From Colwellia ponticola (lineage in GTDB: Bacteria > Pseudomonadota > Gammaproteobacteria > Enterobacterales > Alteromonadaceae), in assembly GCF_005885605.1 (NCBI RefSeq), contig NZ_SZVP01000011.1:1-64000 (forward strand): a stretch of 64,000 nt of DNA, written 5' to 3'. This document shows, in pieces, positions 45,068-52,801 of this stretch. Each line of letters opens with the position of its first letter. Position 1 is the stretch's first letter. The notes below the pieces were generated by a model. It saw nothing but the letters and a program-made list of their open reading frames with translations. It searched no databases and was not told the DNA's origin. Both the position numbers and the translations under genes were made by a program.

Positions 45068-46417
45068 CTAGTTAAAACACTGTTCTTCATTTAAAACTGT
45101 TGCTATAGCATTAATCAACGTTGTTAATTGCATCGTGGTAATAATAAGCGGCGGGATAATATAGATTAACTGACCAAAAGGTCTGATCCACACACCTAAC
45201 TCAACAAAGCGCTTTTGTATCTGCGCTAGGTTGACCGTTTGTTTACATTCAACCGCACCAATAGACCCTAAAATCCTTACATCGGCTACTCGGGGATGTT
45301 CTGCTAACGGGCTTAATAGTGTGTTCAGTGCATTTTCAATCCCTTTTACTTGTGATTGCCAATTATTTTCTATTAATAAATCTATGCTAGCATTAGCGAC
45401 CGCGCAGGCGAGGGCATTGCCCATAAAAGTGGGGCCATGCATAAAACACCCCGCTTCACCTTCACTAATAGTTTGAGCAATATGTGAGCTACATAATGTT
45501 GCCGCTAGTGTGATATAGCCACCGGTAAGGGTTTTACCTAAGCACATAATATCTGGGCTAATATCAGCCCATTCACAGGCAAATAATTTACCGGTTCTGC
45601 CAAAGCCAGTTGCAATCTCATCGACTATCAATAACACACCGTACTGATCGCACAGTAGGCGACACGCTTTTAAATACTCAGGGTGATAAAAGCGCATACC
45701 ACCAGTGCCTTGCACAATAGGTTCAATAATAAAGGCGGCTATGTCATGATGATGTTTAGCAAATAACCTTGATAGCTCAGTCACTTCATCAGTTGACCAT
45801 GGTTCGCCAAATTTAATGTTAGGCGCGGGGGCAAAATATTGCGGCATGAGTACTTGTTCAAAAATTTGATGCATACCGGTCACAGGGTCGCACACCGACA
45901 TGGCCGCAAAGGTATCACCGTGGTAGCCATTTTTAACGGTTAGTAACTTAGTTTTAGTTAATACACATTGCTTTTTTTCAGCAACGGCATGTTGATACTG
46001 TAAAGCCATTTTCATTGCTACTTCTACGCTGACTGAGCCAGAGTCTGACAAAAAAACTTTATCTAAGCCGTTAGGCGTTAAGGCAATTAATTTTTCACAT
46101 AAGGTAATAGCGCTTTGATGCGTTAAGCCGCCAAACATAACATGTGACATTTTAGCCGCTTGTTCTTGTAGGGCTTTGTTTAATTTAGGATGATTATAAC
46201 CGTGTAACACAGACCACCACGATGACATACCATCAATGAGTTGCTCACCACTAGCTAAATTAATCATAACTCCGTGAGCACTTTCAACTAAATAACTCGG
46301 TAGTGGTTCTGACATTGAGGTGTAAGGGTGCCAAACATGCTCTTTGTCCAATCTTAGTAGTGAATGTTGTTCTGACAGTGAGAGTTGTGCTTGCTTTTTA
46401 GTTTGTTTAATACTCAT
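45068..46417 (-). CDS. bioA: adenosylmethionine--8-amino-7-oxononanoate aminotransferase
   Basis: 449 residues, a class III PLP aminotransferase that makes 7,8-diaminopelargonate from KAPA and S-adenosylmethionine. [63 protein letters not shown] and the PLP lysine in [16 protein letters not shown] are diagnostic. It is divergent from bioB with a BirA-like operator between them; the operator begins right before the bioA ATG and no clear ribosome site is present, which suggests weak or leaderless-like initiation. Confidence 0.96.
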   Translation of the reverse strand: MSIKQTKKQAQLSLSEQHSLLRLDKEHVWHPYTSMSEPLPSYLVESAHGVMINLASGEQLIDGMSSWWSVLHGYNHPKLNKALQEQAAKMSHVMFGGLTHQSAITLCEKLIALTPNGLDKVFLSDSGSVSVEVAMKMALQYQHAVAEKKQCVLTKTKLLTVKNGYHGDTFAAMSVCDPVTGMHQIFEQVLMPQYFAPAPNIKFGEPWSTDEVTELSRLFAKHHHDIAAFIIEPIVQGTGGMRFYHPEYLKACRLLCDQYGVLLIVDEIATGFGRTGKLFACEWADISPDIMCLGKTLTGGYITLAATLCSSHIAQTISEGEAGCFMHGPTFMGNALACAVANASIDLLIENNWQSQVKGIENALNTLLSPLAEHPRVADVRILGSIGAVECKQTVNLAQIQKRFVELGVWIRPFGQLIYIIPPLIITTMQLTTLINAIATVLNEEQCFN

Positions 46418-46418
46418 A

Positions 46419-46448
46419 TGTAAACCAATTTTATTGTTGCCGTTGACA
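46419..46448. promoter_or_regulatory. BirA-like biotin operator between bioA and bioB
   Basis: TGTAAACC (46419-46426) and a weaker inverted half CGTTGACA (46441-46448) are separated by 14 bases. The known proteobacterial BirA operator is an inverted repeat of TTGTAAACC and GGTTTACAA with similar spacing. The right half overlaps the -35 box of the bioB promoter, as expected for repression. Confidence 0.6.
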
Positions 46449-46470
46449 TCATGCTTGGGGGGGCTAGACT
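46443..46470 (+). promoter_or_regulatory. promoter of the bioBFCD operon
   Basis: A perfect TTGACA (46443-46448) and TAGACT (46465-46470) are spaced by 16 bases. The start of transcription would be near 46477. Confidence 0.65.
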
Positions 46471-46503
46471 ACCCGTTAAGTTAATTAGATGCAATTGGGT
46501 TTT

Positions 46504-47631
46504 ATGTCAGATTTAAACGGTACCTCAATAATGAACCAAACAGTCAACGAAACAAGAAATGCAACAACAAGCGCACCTGTGCTAACAAACGTGCAGTCAG
46601 TACTTCGTCATAATTGGAATAATGAAGAGGTAGCTGAACTATTTGCCATGCCTTTTAATGATTTAATGTTTAAAGCGCAAACCATTCACAGAGAGCACTT
46701 TAATCCTAATGAAGTACAAGTGAGTACTTTATTGTCGATTAAAACAGGTGCTTGCCCAGAAGATTGTAAATATTGCTCACAAAGTGCCCGTAATAAAACA
46801 GACCTAGAGAAAGAAAGCTTACTTGCGGTTGAAAAAGTACTTGAAGCAGCACAACGCGCCAAAGATATGGGATCAACTCGCTTTTGTATGGGGGCTGCGT
46901 GGCGTAACCCCAAAGCGCGAGATATGCCTTACGTACTTGATATGGTTAAAAGTGTTAAAGCACTAGGCATGGAAACATGCATGACATTAGGCATGTTATC
47001 GACTGAACAAGCAGATCAGTTAAATAACGCAGGCTTAGATTATTACAACCATAACCTAGACACGTCACCTGAGCATTACAATCAGATTATTACCACCCGT
47101 ACCTTTCAAGATAGACTAGATACGTTAAGTAATGTGCGCAGCGCGGGTATGAAAGTGTGTAGTGGTGGTATCGTCGGTTTAGGTGAAAAAGCGGTAGACC
47201 GAGCATCACTATTAATACAGTTAGCTAATTTAAACCCACAACCAGAAAGTGTGCCAATTAATATGTTAGTAAAAGTGGCCGGCACACCACTCGCTGATAT
47301 TGATGACTTAGAAAGCTTTGACTTTATTCGCTGTATTGCGGTGGCGCGTATTATGATGCCAAAAAGCCATGTTAGATTATCCGCAGGGAGAACAGCGATG
47401 AATGAGCAAATGCAGGCGATGTGTTTTCTTGCAGGCGCAAACTCAATATTTTATGGCTGTAAACTGCTTACCGCTGAAAACCCAGAAACTAACCAAGATA
47501 TTGCGCTGTTTGAAAAGTTGGGTATTAATACTGAAACAGTTGCTGGCGATACTGAGCGCTCAGATAATAGAGTTAAAACCGCGATTGTGGATCAACAACA
47601 CAGTGATTTATTTTACAACGCTTCAGCCTAA
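46504..47631 (+). CDS. bioB: biotin synthase
   Basis: About 375 residues, a radical SAM enzyme that inserts sulfur into dethiobiotin. The 4Fe-4S cluster cysteines are in [15 protein letters not shown] (C-x-x-x-C-x-x-C), and further conserved segments are [34 protein letters not shown] and [24 protein letters not shown]. The N-terminus is some 30-40 residues longer than in enteric BioB. ATG 46504 is chosen because 46489 would be only about 12 bases from the predicted transcription start; 46531 is also possible. First gene of bioBFCD. Confidence 0.95.
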   Translation: MSDLNGTSIMNQTVNETRNATTSAPVLTNVQSVLRHNWNNEEVAELFAMPFNDLMFKAQTIHREHFNPNEVQVSTLLSIKTGACPEDCKYCSQSARNKTDLEKESLLAVEKVLEAAQRAKDMGSTRFCMGAAWRNPKARDMPYVLDMVKSVKALGMETCMTLGMLSTEQADQLNNAGLDYYNHNLDTSPEHYNQIITTRTFQDRLDTLSNVRSAGMKVCSGGIVGLGEKAVDRASLLIQLANLNPQPESVPINMLVKVAGTPLADIDDLESFDFIRCIAVARIMMPKSHVRLSAGRTAMNEQMQAMCFLAGANSIFYGCKLLTAENPETNQDIALFEKLGINTETVAGDTERSDNRVKTAIVDQQHSDLFYNASA

Positions 47632-47641
47632 GTAATACTAT

Positions 47642-48862
47642 ATGAACTTTGATTTTATCCAACAAGATGTGCTGGCGCAAAAAGAAAAATCTCGCTATCG
47701 GCAGTTGGTTTGTAATAGCACGTCTAATCAGCACTCAGGTGCAGAAATTGTTGTTAATGGTCAGTCCTATGTTAATTTTTCATCTAATGATTATTTAGGA
47801 TTAAATAATCACAGAGAAATAAATAAAGCCTTACAAGAAGGAATAGATAAGTTTGGGCTTTGCTCAAGTAGCTCAAGCTTAGTCACTGGTTATCATTATG
47901 CTCATCAAGCATTAGAAAATGATATTTGTCAGTGGCTAAATAAACCTAAATGTTTGCTTTTTTCTAGTGGTTTTGCTGCTAATTTAGCACTATTTCAAGC
48001 ATTAGGTAAAAATGAGCAAAGTCATTTTTACCTCGATAAACTCAGTCATGCTTCGATGATTGATGGTGCTTATCATAGTAAAGCAACGGTTAAACGTTTT
48101 CATCATAATAATATTGAACAGCTAACAAGGCTGCTTAGTGCTAGAAATAATAACACCACACATCATAGCGCCACAGTCAAAAGCACTGCTGAGCACCCGG
48201 ATAAAACACCAAAAAATACTTTCAACACACTAATTGCCTCTGAAGGTGTGTTTAGTATGGATGGCTGTCAAGCCAAAGTACGCGAGCTTGCCCAATTAGC
48301 AAAATCGCAACAGTCATGGCTTTATTTAGATGACGCCCACAGTATTGGTGTTATTGGCGATAAAGGACAGGGCAGTAATTACTTTGCTAACGTAGATATT
48401 ACTATGGCAACCATGGGTAAAGCCCTTGCTACTAGCGGTGCATTTTTAACCTGTAGTGAAGATTTACACGACTACTTGGTTAATTTTTCTCGTCACTATA
48501 TTTACTCCACGGCGATATCTCCTGCGATTGCTTGGGCGACAAGAAAGAGCGTTGCTCTTATTCAAAAAGAGCATTGGCGACGAGAAAAAATTGCGGAATT
48601 AAGCGCGCTATTTATTCAATTGCTGGCGCCAGAGATTAAATTAGTTGTTAGTCATTCTGCTATTCATGCGCTAATAATAGGCGATGAAAAAAAAGCACTT
48701 CACATTAGCGCACAGCTTAAAAAACAAGGTATTTGGTTAACTGCTATTAGGCCACCCACCGTTGCTGTTAACAGCTCAAGGTTACGCGTTACCATATGTT
48801 CACATCACAATATTAAAAATATCAGATATTTAGCGGAATGTATCAATAAGGCCATTGCTTAA
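47642..48862 (+). CDS. bioF: 8-amino-7-oxononanoate synthase
   Basis: 406 residues, a PLP alpha-oxoamine synthase joining pimeloyl-ACP and alanine. FSSNDYLGLNNHREI, SGFAANLALFQAL, YLDKLSHASMIDGAYHS, LYLDDAHSIGVIGDKGQG and TMGKALATSGAF (PLP lysine) are diagnostic. An insertion of about 25-30 residues (RNNNTTHHSATVKSTAEHP and on) around residues 165-193 is absent from typical BioF and looks like a disordered loop. The stop codon overlaps the bioC start (TAATG). Confidence 0.95.
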   Translation: MNFDFIQQDVLAQKEKSRYRQLVCNSTSNQHSGAEIVVNGQSYVNFSSNDYLGLNNHREINKALQEGIDKFGLCSSSSSLVTGYHYAHQALENDICQWLNKPKCLLFSSGFAANLALFQALGKNEQSHFYLDKLSHASMIDGAYHSKATVKRFHHNNIEQLTRLLSARNNNTTHHSATVKSTAEHPDKTPKNTFNTLIASEGVFSMDGCQAKVRELAQLAKSQQSWLYLDDAHSIGVIGDKGQGSNYFANVDITMATMGKALATSGAFLTCSEDLHDYLVNFSRHYIYSTAISPAIAWATRKSVALIQKEHWRREKIAELSALFIQLLAPEIKLVVSHSAIHALIIGDEKKALHISAQLKKQGIWLTAIRPPTVAVNSSRLRVTICSHHNIKNIRYLAECINKAIA

Positions 48863-49692
48863 TGACTTCAGTAGTACAAGAAAATATAACCAGCGTTAGT
48901 GTAAATGTAGAGCGAGTAAATATTGCTAAAAGTTTTGGTTTAGCGAGTAAATCTTACGATAATTCAGCAAGGCTACAACGTATTGCCGGTAATCATATAT
49001 TGTCTTTGTTACCAAAAGAGAAAGCGTTAACTGTGTTAGATGTGGGCTCAGGTACCGGTTTTTTTACTGAGGTATTAGCCAGTAAGTATAAGCAAGTTAT
49101 TGGTTTTGATATCTCACATGAGATGCTGCACTTTGCTAAAGAGCGCTGTAATAACCACATAATATGGCTAGAAGGTGACGCTCATAACATTCCTCTTAAA
49201 GATAACAGCATTGATGTTATTTATTCTAATTTAGTGATCCAATGGTTTAATCCACTTGATGTCGCCATCACTGAACTGCTACGAGTATTAAAGCCAGGCG
49301 GCTCACTTGTTTTTACCACGCTACTCGATGGTACATTACATGAGTTAAAATCGTCTTGGCAGAAAGTTGATGATGATCAACATGTTATTAACTTTAAAAC
49401 ACTGACTGAATTAACAACAGTAGTGAACACTGTCCTGAGTAACAATCAAGGCCAATTGATTGAACAACAATGCCAAGATATTATTTTGGAATATAACAAC
49501 GTTATTCATTTAGCAAGAGAGTTAAAAGGCTTAGGGGCTAATCATTTAGCACAAAAACAAAACAGAGGTCTGTCAGGGAAAGCTAAGTGGTTTAACATGG
49601 CTGAGCATTATAAAAATTATTTAGCGCCAAACGGTACTTATCCGGCAACATATTGTTTGTTCTCAGGGGTAGTGGTTAAATCAGTTGACTAA
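48862..49692 (+). CDS. bioC: malonyl-ACP O-methyltransferase
   Basis: 276 residues. The SAM-binding glycine loop is LDVGSGTGFFTEVLASKYKQVIGFDIS; WLEGDAHNIPLKDNSIDVIYSNLVIQWFNP and LRVLKPGGSLVFTTLLDGTLHEL are the BioC continuation, including the Asp-Gly-Thr-hinge (DGTLHEL) typical of this family. It masks the malonyl group so that fatty-acid synthase can build pimeloyl-ACP methyl ester. It starts in the bioF stop codon. No bioH or other esterase gene is in the window. Confidence 0.93.
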   Translation: MTSVVQENITSVSVNVERVNIAKSFGLASKSYDNSARLQRIAGNHILSLLPKEKALTVLDVGSGTGFFTEVLASKYKQVIGFDISHEMLHFAKERCNNHIIWLEGDAHNIPLKDNSIDVIYSNLVIQWFNPLDVAITELLRVLKPGGSLVFTTLLDGTLHELKSSWQKVDDDQHVINFKTLTELTTVVNTVLSNNQGQLIEQQCQDIILEYNNVIHLARELKGLGANHLAQKQNRGLSGKAKWFNMAEHYKNYLAPNGTYPATYCLFSGVVVKSVD

Positions 49693-49725
49693 ATAACTAA
49701 CTAATAGAGAAAAACAGAGAAAAAG

Positions 49726-50508
49726 ATGAAAAATATTTTTATTACCGCGACAGATACTGATGCAGGTAAAACCTTTGTTAGCTGTGCTTTAGTGCATGCC
49801 TTAACTAACCTTGTACATAACACGGTAACCAATACCTTAGCTACTAAGTCACTAAAAGTAGCCGCTTTTAAGCCTATTTCTGCAGGCTGTGAGTTAGTAG
49901 CTGGCGAGCTTATCAATGAAGATGCCAAGTTACTCAGTCAATTTGCTAACAGTAATCAAAGCATTACTGATATTAATCCCATAGCATTTGCTGAGCCGAT
50001 AGCGCCGCATATCGCGGCAAAAAAACAAAATCGCCCTATTAGCGTGGCAGAGATAAATGATCATTATCAACAAGTCATCACATTAAACGCTGATATCACT
50101 TTAGTTGAAGGAGCAGGCGGTTGGCGCTTACCTTTAGGGCCATTAGCATCACAAGCAACAGAATCACCCTCACAGCAATTTTTATCTGATTTTGTTAAAG
50201 CAAACAATCTTGAAGTGATTTTAATTGTTAATATGAAATTAGGTTGTTTAAATCATGCTTTACTAACTTATCAAGCGATTAAGGCTGATGGGCTAGAGTG
50301 TATTGGCTGGATTGCCAATTGTGCAGCGGGTGAGGTGATGAATAATTTGTCAGAAAATATTGTTGAACTGACGCAACTATTACCTATACCTAACATAGCT
50401 CAACTTGATTTTATTGATGATGTTGATGAGCAGGGCAATGTGGTTACCTTCGCAGATAAAATTAACGTGGCGGCTAACAATATTGATTTATCTGTGTTGG
50501 GGTATTAA
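49726..50508 (+). CDS. bioD: dethiobiotin synthetase
   Basis: 260 residues. The P-loop TATDTDAGKTFVSCAL is at residues 6-21; FKPISAGCE, LVEGAGGWRLPLGP and IVNMKLGCLNHALLTYQAI follow, typical of BioD. It closes the ureido ring with CO2 and ATP. An insertion of about 14 residues after helix 1 (HNTVTNTLATKSLK) makes it longer than E. coli BioD (225). Last gene of the operon, convergent with hicB; no obvious terminator is seen in the 135-base gap. Confidence 0.94.
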   Translation: MKNIFITATDTDAGKTFVSCALVHALTNLVHNTVTNTLATKSLKVAAFKPISAGCELVAGELINEDAKLLSQFANSNQSITDINPIAFAEPIAPHIAAKKQNRPISVAEINDHYQQVITLNADITLVEGAGGWRLPLGPLASQATESPSQQFLSDFVKANNLEVILIVNMKLGCLNHALLTYQAIKADGLECIGWIANCAAGEVMNNLSENIVELTQLLPIPNIAQLDFIDDVDEQGNVVTFADKINVAANNIDLSVLGY

Positions 50509-50643
50509 TACCGATAAAAATCTTGCTAGACCTAAACCCAAGAGTTTACCTACAAATGGCCAATTGGTACTTCTCCTACGCTATAGAGTAAGTTAACATG
50601 GCAGCCGAAAATTTTAGCGGCTATGTATGTTAAACGCTTAACT

Positions 50644-51066
50644 CTACTTTTCTAATTCGGCAAAACAGGCGCTGGCAATAAACCCTGAGCGCGTTTTATA
50701 ACTTGAAGATTTACTCACTTTTTCATCGATTTGTGCAATCAGTAATTCAGGCAGAGTTACATTTATTTTATGGCTTTTACCAAGGTAGGGGCTGATATCA
50801 ATAGTCACTATCGCCCAAAATGCCTGTGCAAACGAATAGGGATTTTCTAGCATATAAGCCTTTCTATGGCTTTCTAAGCTTTTTGCACTAGGTACATTTT
50901 CTCCGTATTCTGCCAAGGTCGATAGCTGTGATTTTATCGACTTTGTGATTGCCTCCATCCCTAAATCAATCGTTTTCTCTGTCATAGAACAACCGGGCAG
51001 ATCAGGTACTGATACCTGATAATGTGCTTTTTTATCATCATAAATAAACATAATTGCATACTTCAT
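50644..51066 (-). CDS. hicB: solitary HicB-family protein with C-terminal DNA-binding domain
   Basis: About 140 residues. The N-terminal HicB fold begins with KYAIMFIYDD and continues YQVSVPDLPGCSMTEKTIDLGMEAITKSI. The C-terminal part, KINVTLPELLIAQIDEKV followed by YKTRSGFIASACFAELE, is a ribbon-helix-helix DNA-binding domain. ATG 51066 is chosen because GGGG is six bases upstream; a TTG at 51072 is in frame. A hicA toxin would normally precede it on this strand, but the upstream bases hold no such frame. Upstream lies a phased repeat array that may be its operator. Confidence 0.82.
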   Translation of the reverse strand: MKYAIMFIYDDKKAHYQVSVPDLPGCSMTEKTIDLGMEAITKSIKSQLSTLAEYGENVPSAKSLESHRKAYMLENPYSFAQAFWAIVTIDISPYLGKSHKINVTLPELLIAQIDEKVSKSSSYKTRSGFIASACFAELEK

Positions 51067-51119
51067 TGTCAACCCCTAACAGCACGTCAAATGGTACTTA
51101 AAAGCCTAGTTAATCAATA

Positions 51120-51232
51120 TAACCCTGACAACCCTGTATAGCAAGCACTAATAACTCTGATAACTCTTTGGTGTTTTTCACTTATAACTCTAGTAACTCC
51201 GTCGTATATCAGTACACGACTCTGATAACCCC
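51120..51232. repeat. four-copy phased repeat array upstream of hicB
   Basis: Copies: TAACCCTGACAACCCTG (51120), TAACTCTGATAACTCTT (51152), TAACTCTAGTAACTCCG (51185), CGACTCTGATAACCCC (51217). They are spaced 32, 33 and 32 bases, about three helical turns. Each copy is itself a direct repeat of TAACTC with a nine-base period. Intervening sequences differ. The array ends about 55 bases before the hicB start codon. Confidence 0.75.
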
Positions 51233-51739
51233 TTAATCAGTATGAAGGTGACTGTTTACTATGACTGTAGCTTTTTATTAGTGGTAGAAAGAGCTTCAAT
51301 AATAATTAACTGAATCATTGACGATTCTATAGAGACGTTAATATTTGGCGAAAATCACCATGTTTGAATACTAACTAGAGTAGAGAGATAAGGGTTATTG
51401 ATATGGCATGGAAGATGCTGAAGTTGCTGCTTATAAAGAAATGAGCAGAGATAGATACGTTATAAGTATCTATCTCTGCCAGTAAAACGCAAAGGAAATA
51501 AGTTGAACATAGATGAGTTAGGCACAGTGAAGTACAGTTATCACAACGCGGTAAAAAACCTGTTGTGAGTAAATGGATGAGCGAGCGACAGCAACTATCA
51601 TTAAAATACCTTGAAGCTTAAACCAACGTATAAAAAAGTGATCTTCGCCAGTCTCAAACCGTATGACTTTACTAGCTTATATACTAAGATAGCCATTATT
51701 ATATACCCAACCATTCACCTGTTAAAAAAGAGTAACAAT
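51233..51739. other. gene-poor stretch with a 14-bp hairpin and small frame fragments
   Basis: No complete gene. A perfect 14-bp inverted repeat is at 51445-51479. A plus-strand frame ending in TAA near 51621 encodes about 34 residues (VQLSQRGKKPVVSKWMSERQ and on) with no start codon. It looks like the end of a lost gene, but I cannot name the family. The bases 51611-51739 are the upstream part of an over-long frame of the peroxiredoxin gene. Confidence 0.45.
51445..51479. repeat. 14-bp perfect inverted repeat
   Basis: GCAGAGATAGATAC (51445-51458) and its complement GTATCTATCTCTGC (51466-51479) enclose a seven-base loop. No T-run follows, so it is not a classic terminator; it may be a leftover of a mobile element. 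Confidence 0.65.
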
Positions 51740-52294
51740 ATGAACCTTAATACTAAAATGAAAAACCAAGTAAAAAAATCTCTACTAATTTTGTGCAGTC
51801 TATTTAGTGTCGTTGGGTTTTCAACGCTCGCTACCGAGCTTAAAGTCGGCGATGATGCCCCTAATTTTAAGTTACAAGCGACTACCGGCGATTATTATCA
51901 ATTAAGTGATTATAAAGGTAAAAAAGCCGTCGTTTTAGCTTGGTACCCAATGGCTAATACCCGTGGTTGCACTATCGAGTGTAAATCATTAACAGAGCAG
52001 GGCCATCTTATTAGAGAATTTGACGTTAGCTATGTAATGGCAAGTGTTGACCCTATTGACGACAACCGCGACTTTGCAGAAAAAACTGGCGCTGATTTTC
52101 CTATGTTAAGCGACCCAACCAAAGCTGCTGCAAAAGATTATCAAGTTTTAAATATGTTCAATGTGGCTAGCCGTGTTACTTTTTATATTTCTAAAGAAGG
52201 TAAAATTATTAAAATTGATGATGATATTTCACCAAAATCTGCTGCACAAGATATGGCTAATAACTTAGCTGCTTTGGGTATTGATAAGAGATAG
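51740..52294 (+). CDS. exported peroxiredoxin, AhpC/TSA family
   Basis: About 184 residues. The N-terminal signal peptide has a basic start (KMKNQVKKS) and a hydrophobic core ending FSTLATE. The thioredoxin-like domain has DDAPNFKLQATTGDYYQLSDYKG, and the peroxidatic Cys is in ANTRGCTIECKSL, with a second Cys three residues later. This variant of the Bcp/PrxQ pattern is common in marine bacteria. It should reduce peroxides in the periplasm. ATG 51740 follows AAAAAAGAG; the longer upstream frame from 51611 has no ribosome site. Confidence 0.85.
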   Translation: MNLNTKMKNQVKKSLLILCSLFSVVGFSTLATELKVGDDAPNFKLQATTGDYYQLSDYKGKKAVVLAWYPMANTRGCTIECKSLTEQGHLIREFDVSYVMASVDPIDDNRDFAEKTGADFPMLSDPTKAAAKDYQVLNMFNVASRVTFYISKEGKIIKIDDDISPKSAAQDMANNLAALGIDKR

Positions 52295-52339
52295 TGCTGA
52301 GTTGGGAAGAAATTTAATCAAATTGGTATAAATTAAGTG

Positions 52340-52591
52340 ATGTCAAAACCGAGCAAAAAAGGCCCGAACAACACAGTTAATATTTATTGCAAGGGCTGTA
52401 ACTACCATCTTTTCAAATACCGCAAAGGTGGAAAGGGGGCATTACTTAAATGTTTTAAAGAACGTATTAGTCAAAACTTTACTAATACCCCTTGTACCTG
52501 TCCCCAATGCCAGCAAATATTTGCTCGAGATTGTTTAATTAGAGGAACGCCTGCCTTTAAAATAATAGGAGGTAAAGTATGGAGCAAATAG
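52340..52591 (+). CDS. small zinc-ribbon-like protein
   Basis: 83 residues. CKGCNYHLFKYRKGGKGALLKCFKERI and CTCPQCQQIFARDCLIRGTPAFKIIGGKV give two Cys pairs that probably hold zinc. It resembles a small family in marine bacteria of unknown function with the 'YRKGGKG' loop. No signal peptide is present. It lies between the peroxiredoxin and the GGDEF/EAL gene. Confidence 0.72.
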   Translation: MSKPSKKGPNNTVNIYCKGCNYHLFKYRKGGKGALLKCFKERISQNFTNTPCTCPQCQQIFARDCLIRGTPAFKIIGGKVWSK

Positions 52592-52801
52592 GCTTTATTG
52601 GGTTTATGTGATTATCATCGAGTAAACTATCGAGTAAATTTTGAGCAGTTTTACCTTTTACTATATCCTAACTATATCTTACCTATATAGTAATTTACGT
52701 TAGAATCTCTTTAAGCTTTCAATAAAAAAGGCTACTCTAAAGAACTAGATGTAAACTTAGCCTAAAAGTATTATTCACCATACTAAATATGGATATATCT
52801 T

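Noticed and set aside
51120-51232. CRISPR array
   Set aside because: Repeats are only about 16-17 bases with 15-16 base gaps, degenerate, and no cas gene is near. Better read as an operator array.
51067-51300. hicA toxin upstream of hicB
   Set aside because: All minus-strand frames contain stops and none carries the HicA GSHH-type motif.
51611-51739. N-terminal extension of the peroxiredoxin
   Set aside because: It would place 43 residues before a normal signal peptide and has no ribosome site; ATG 51740 is better.
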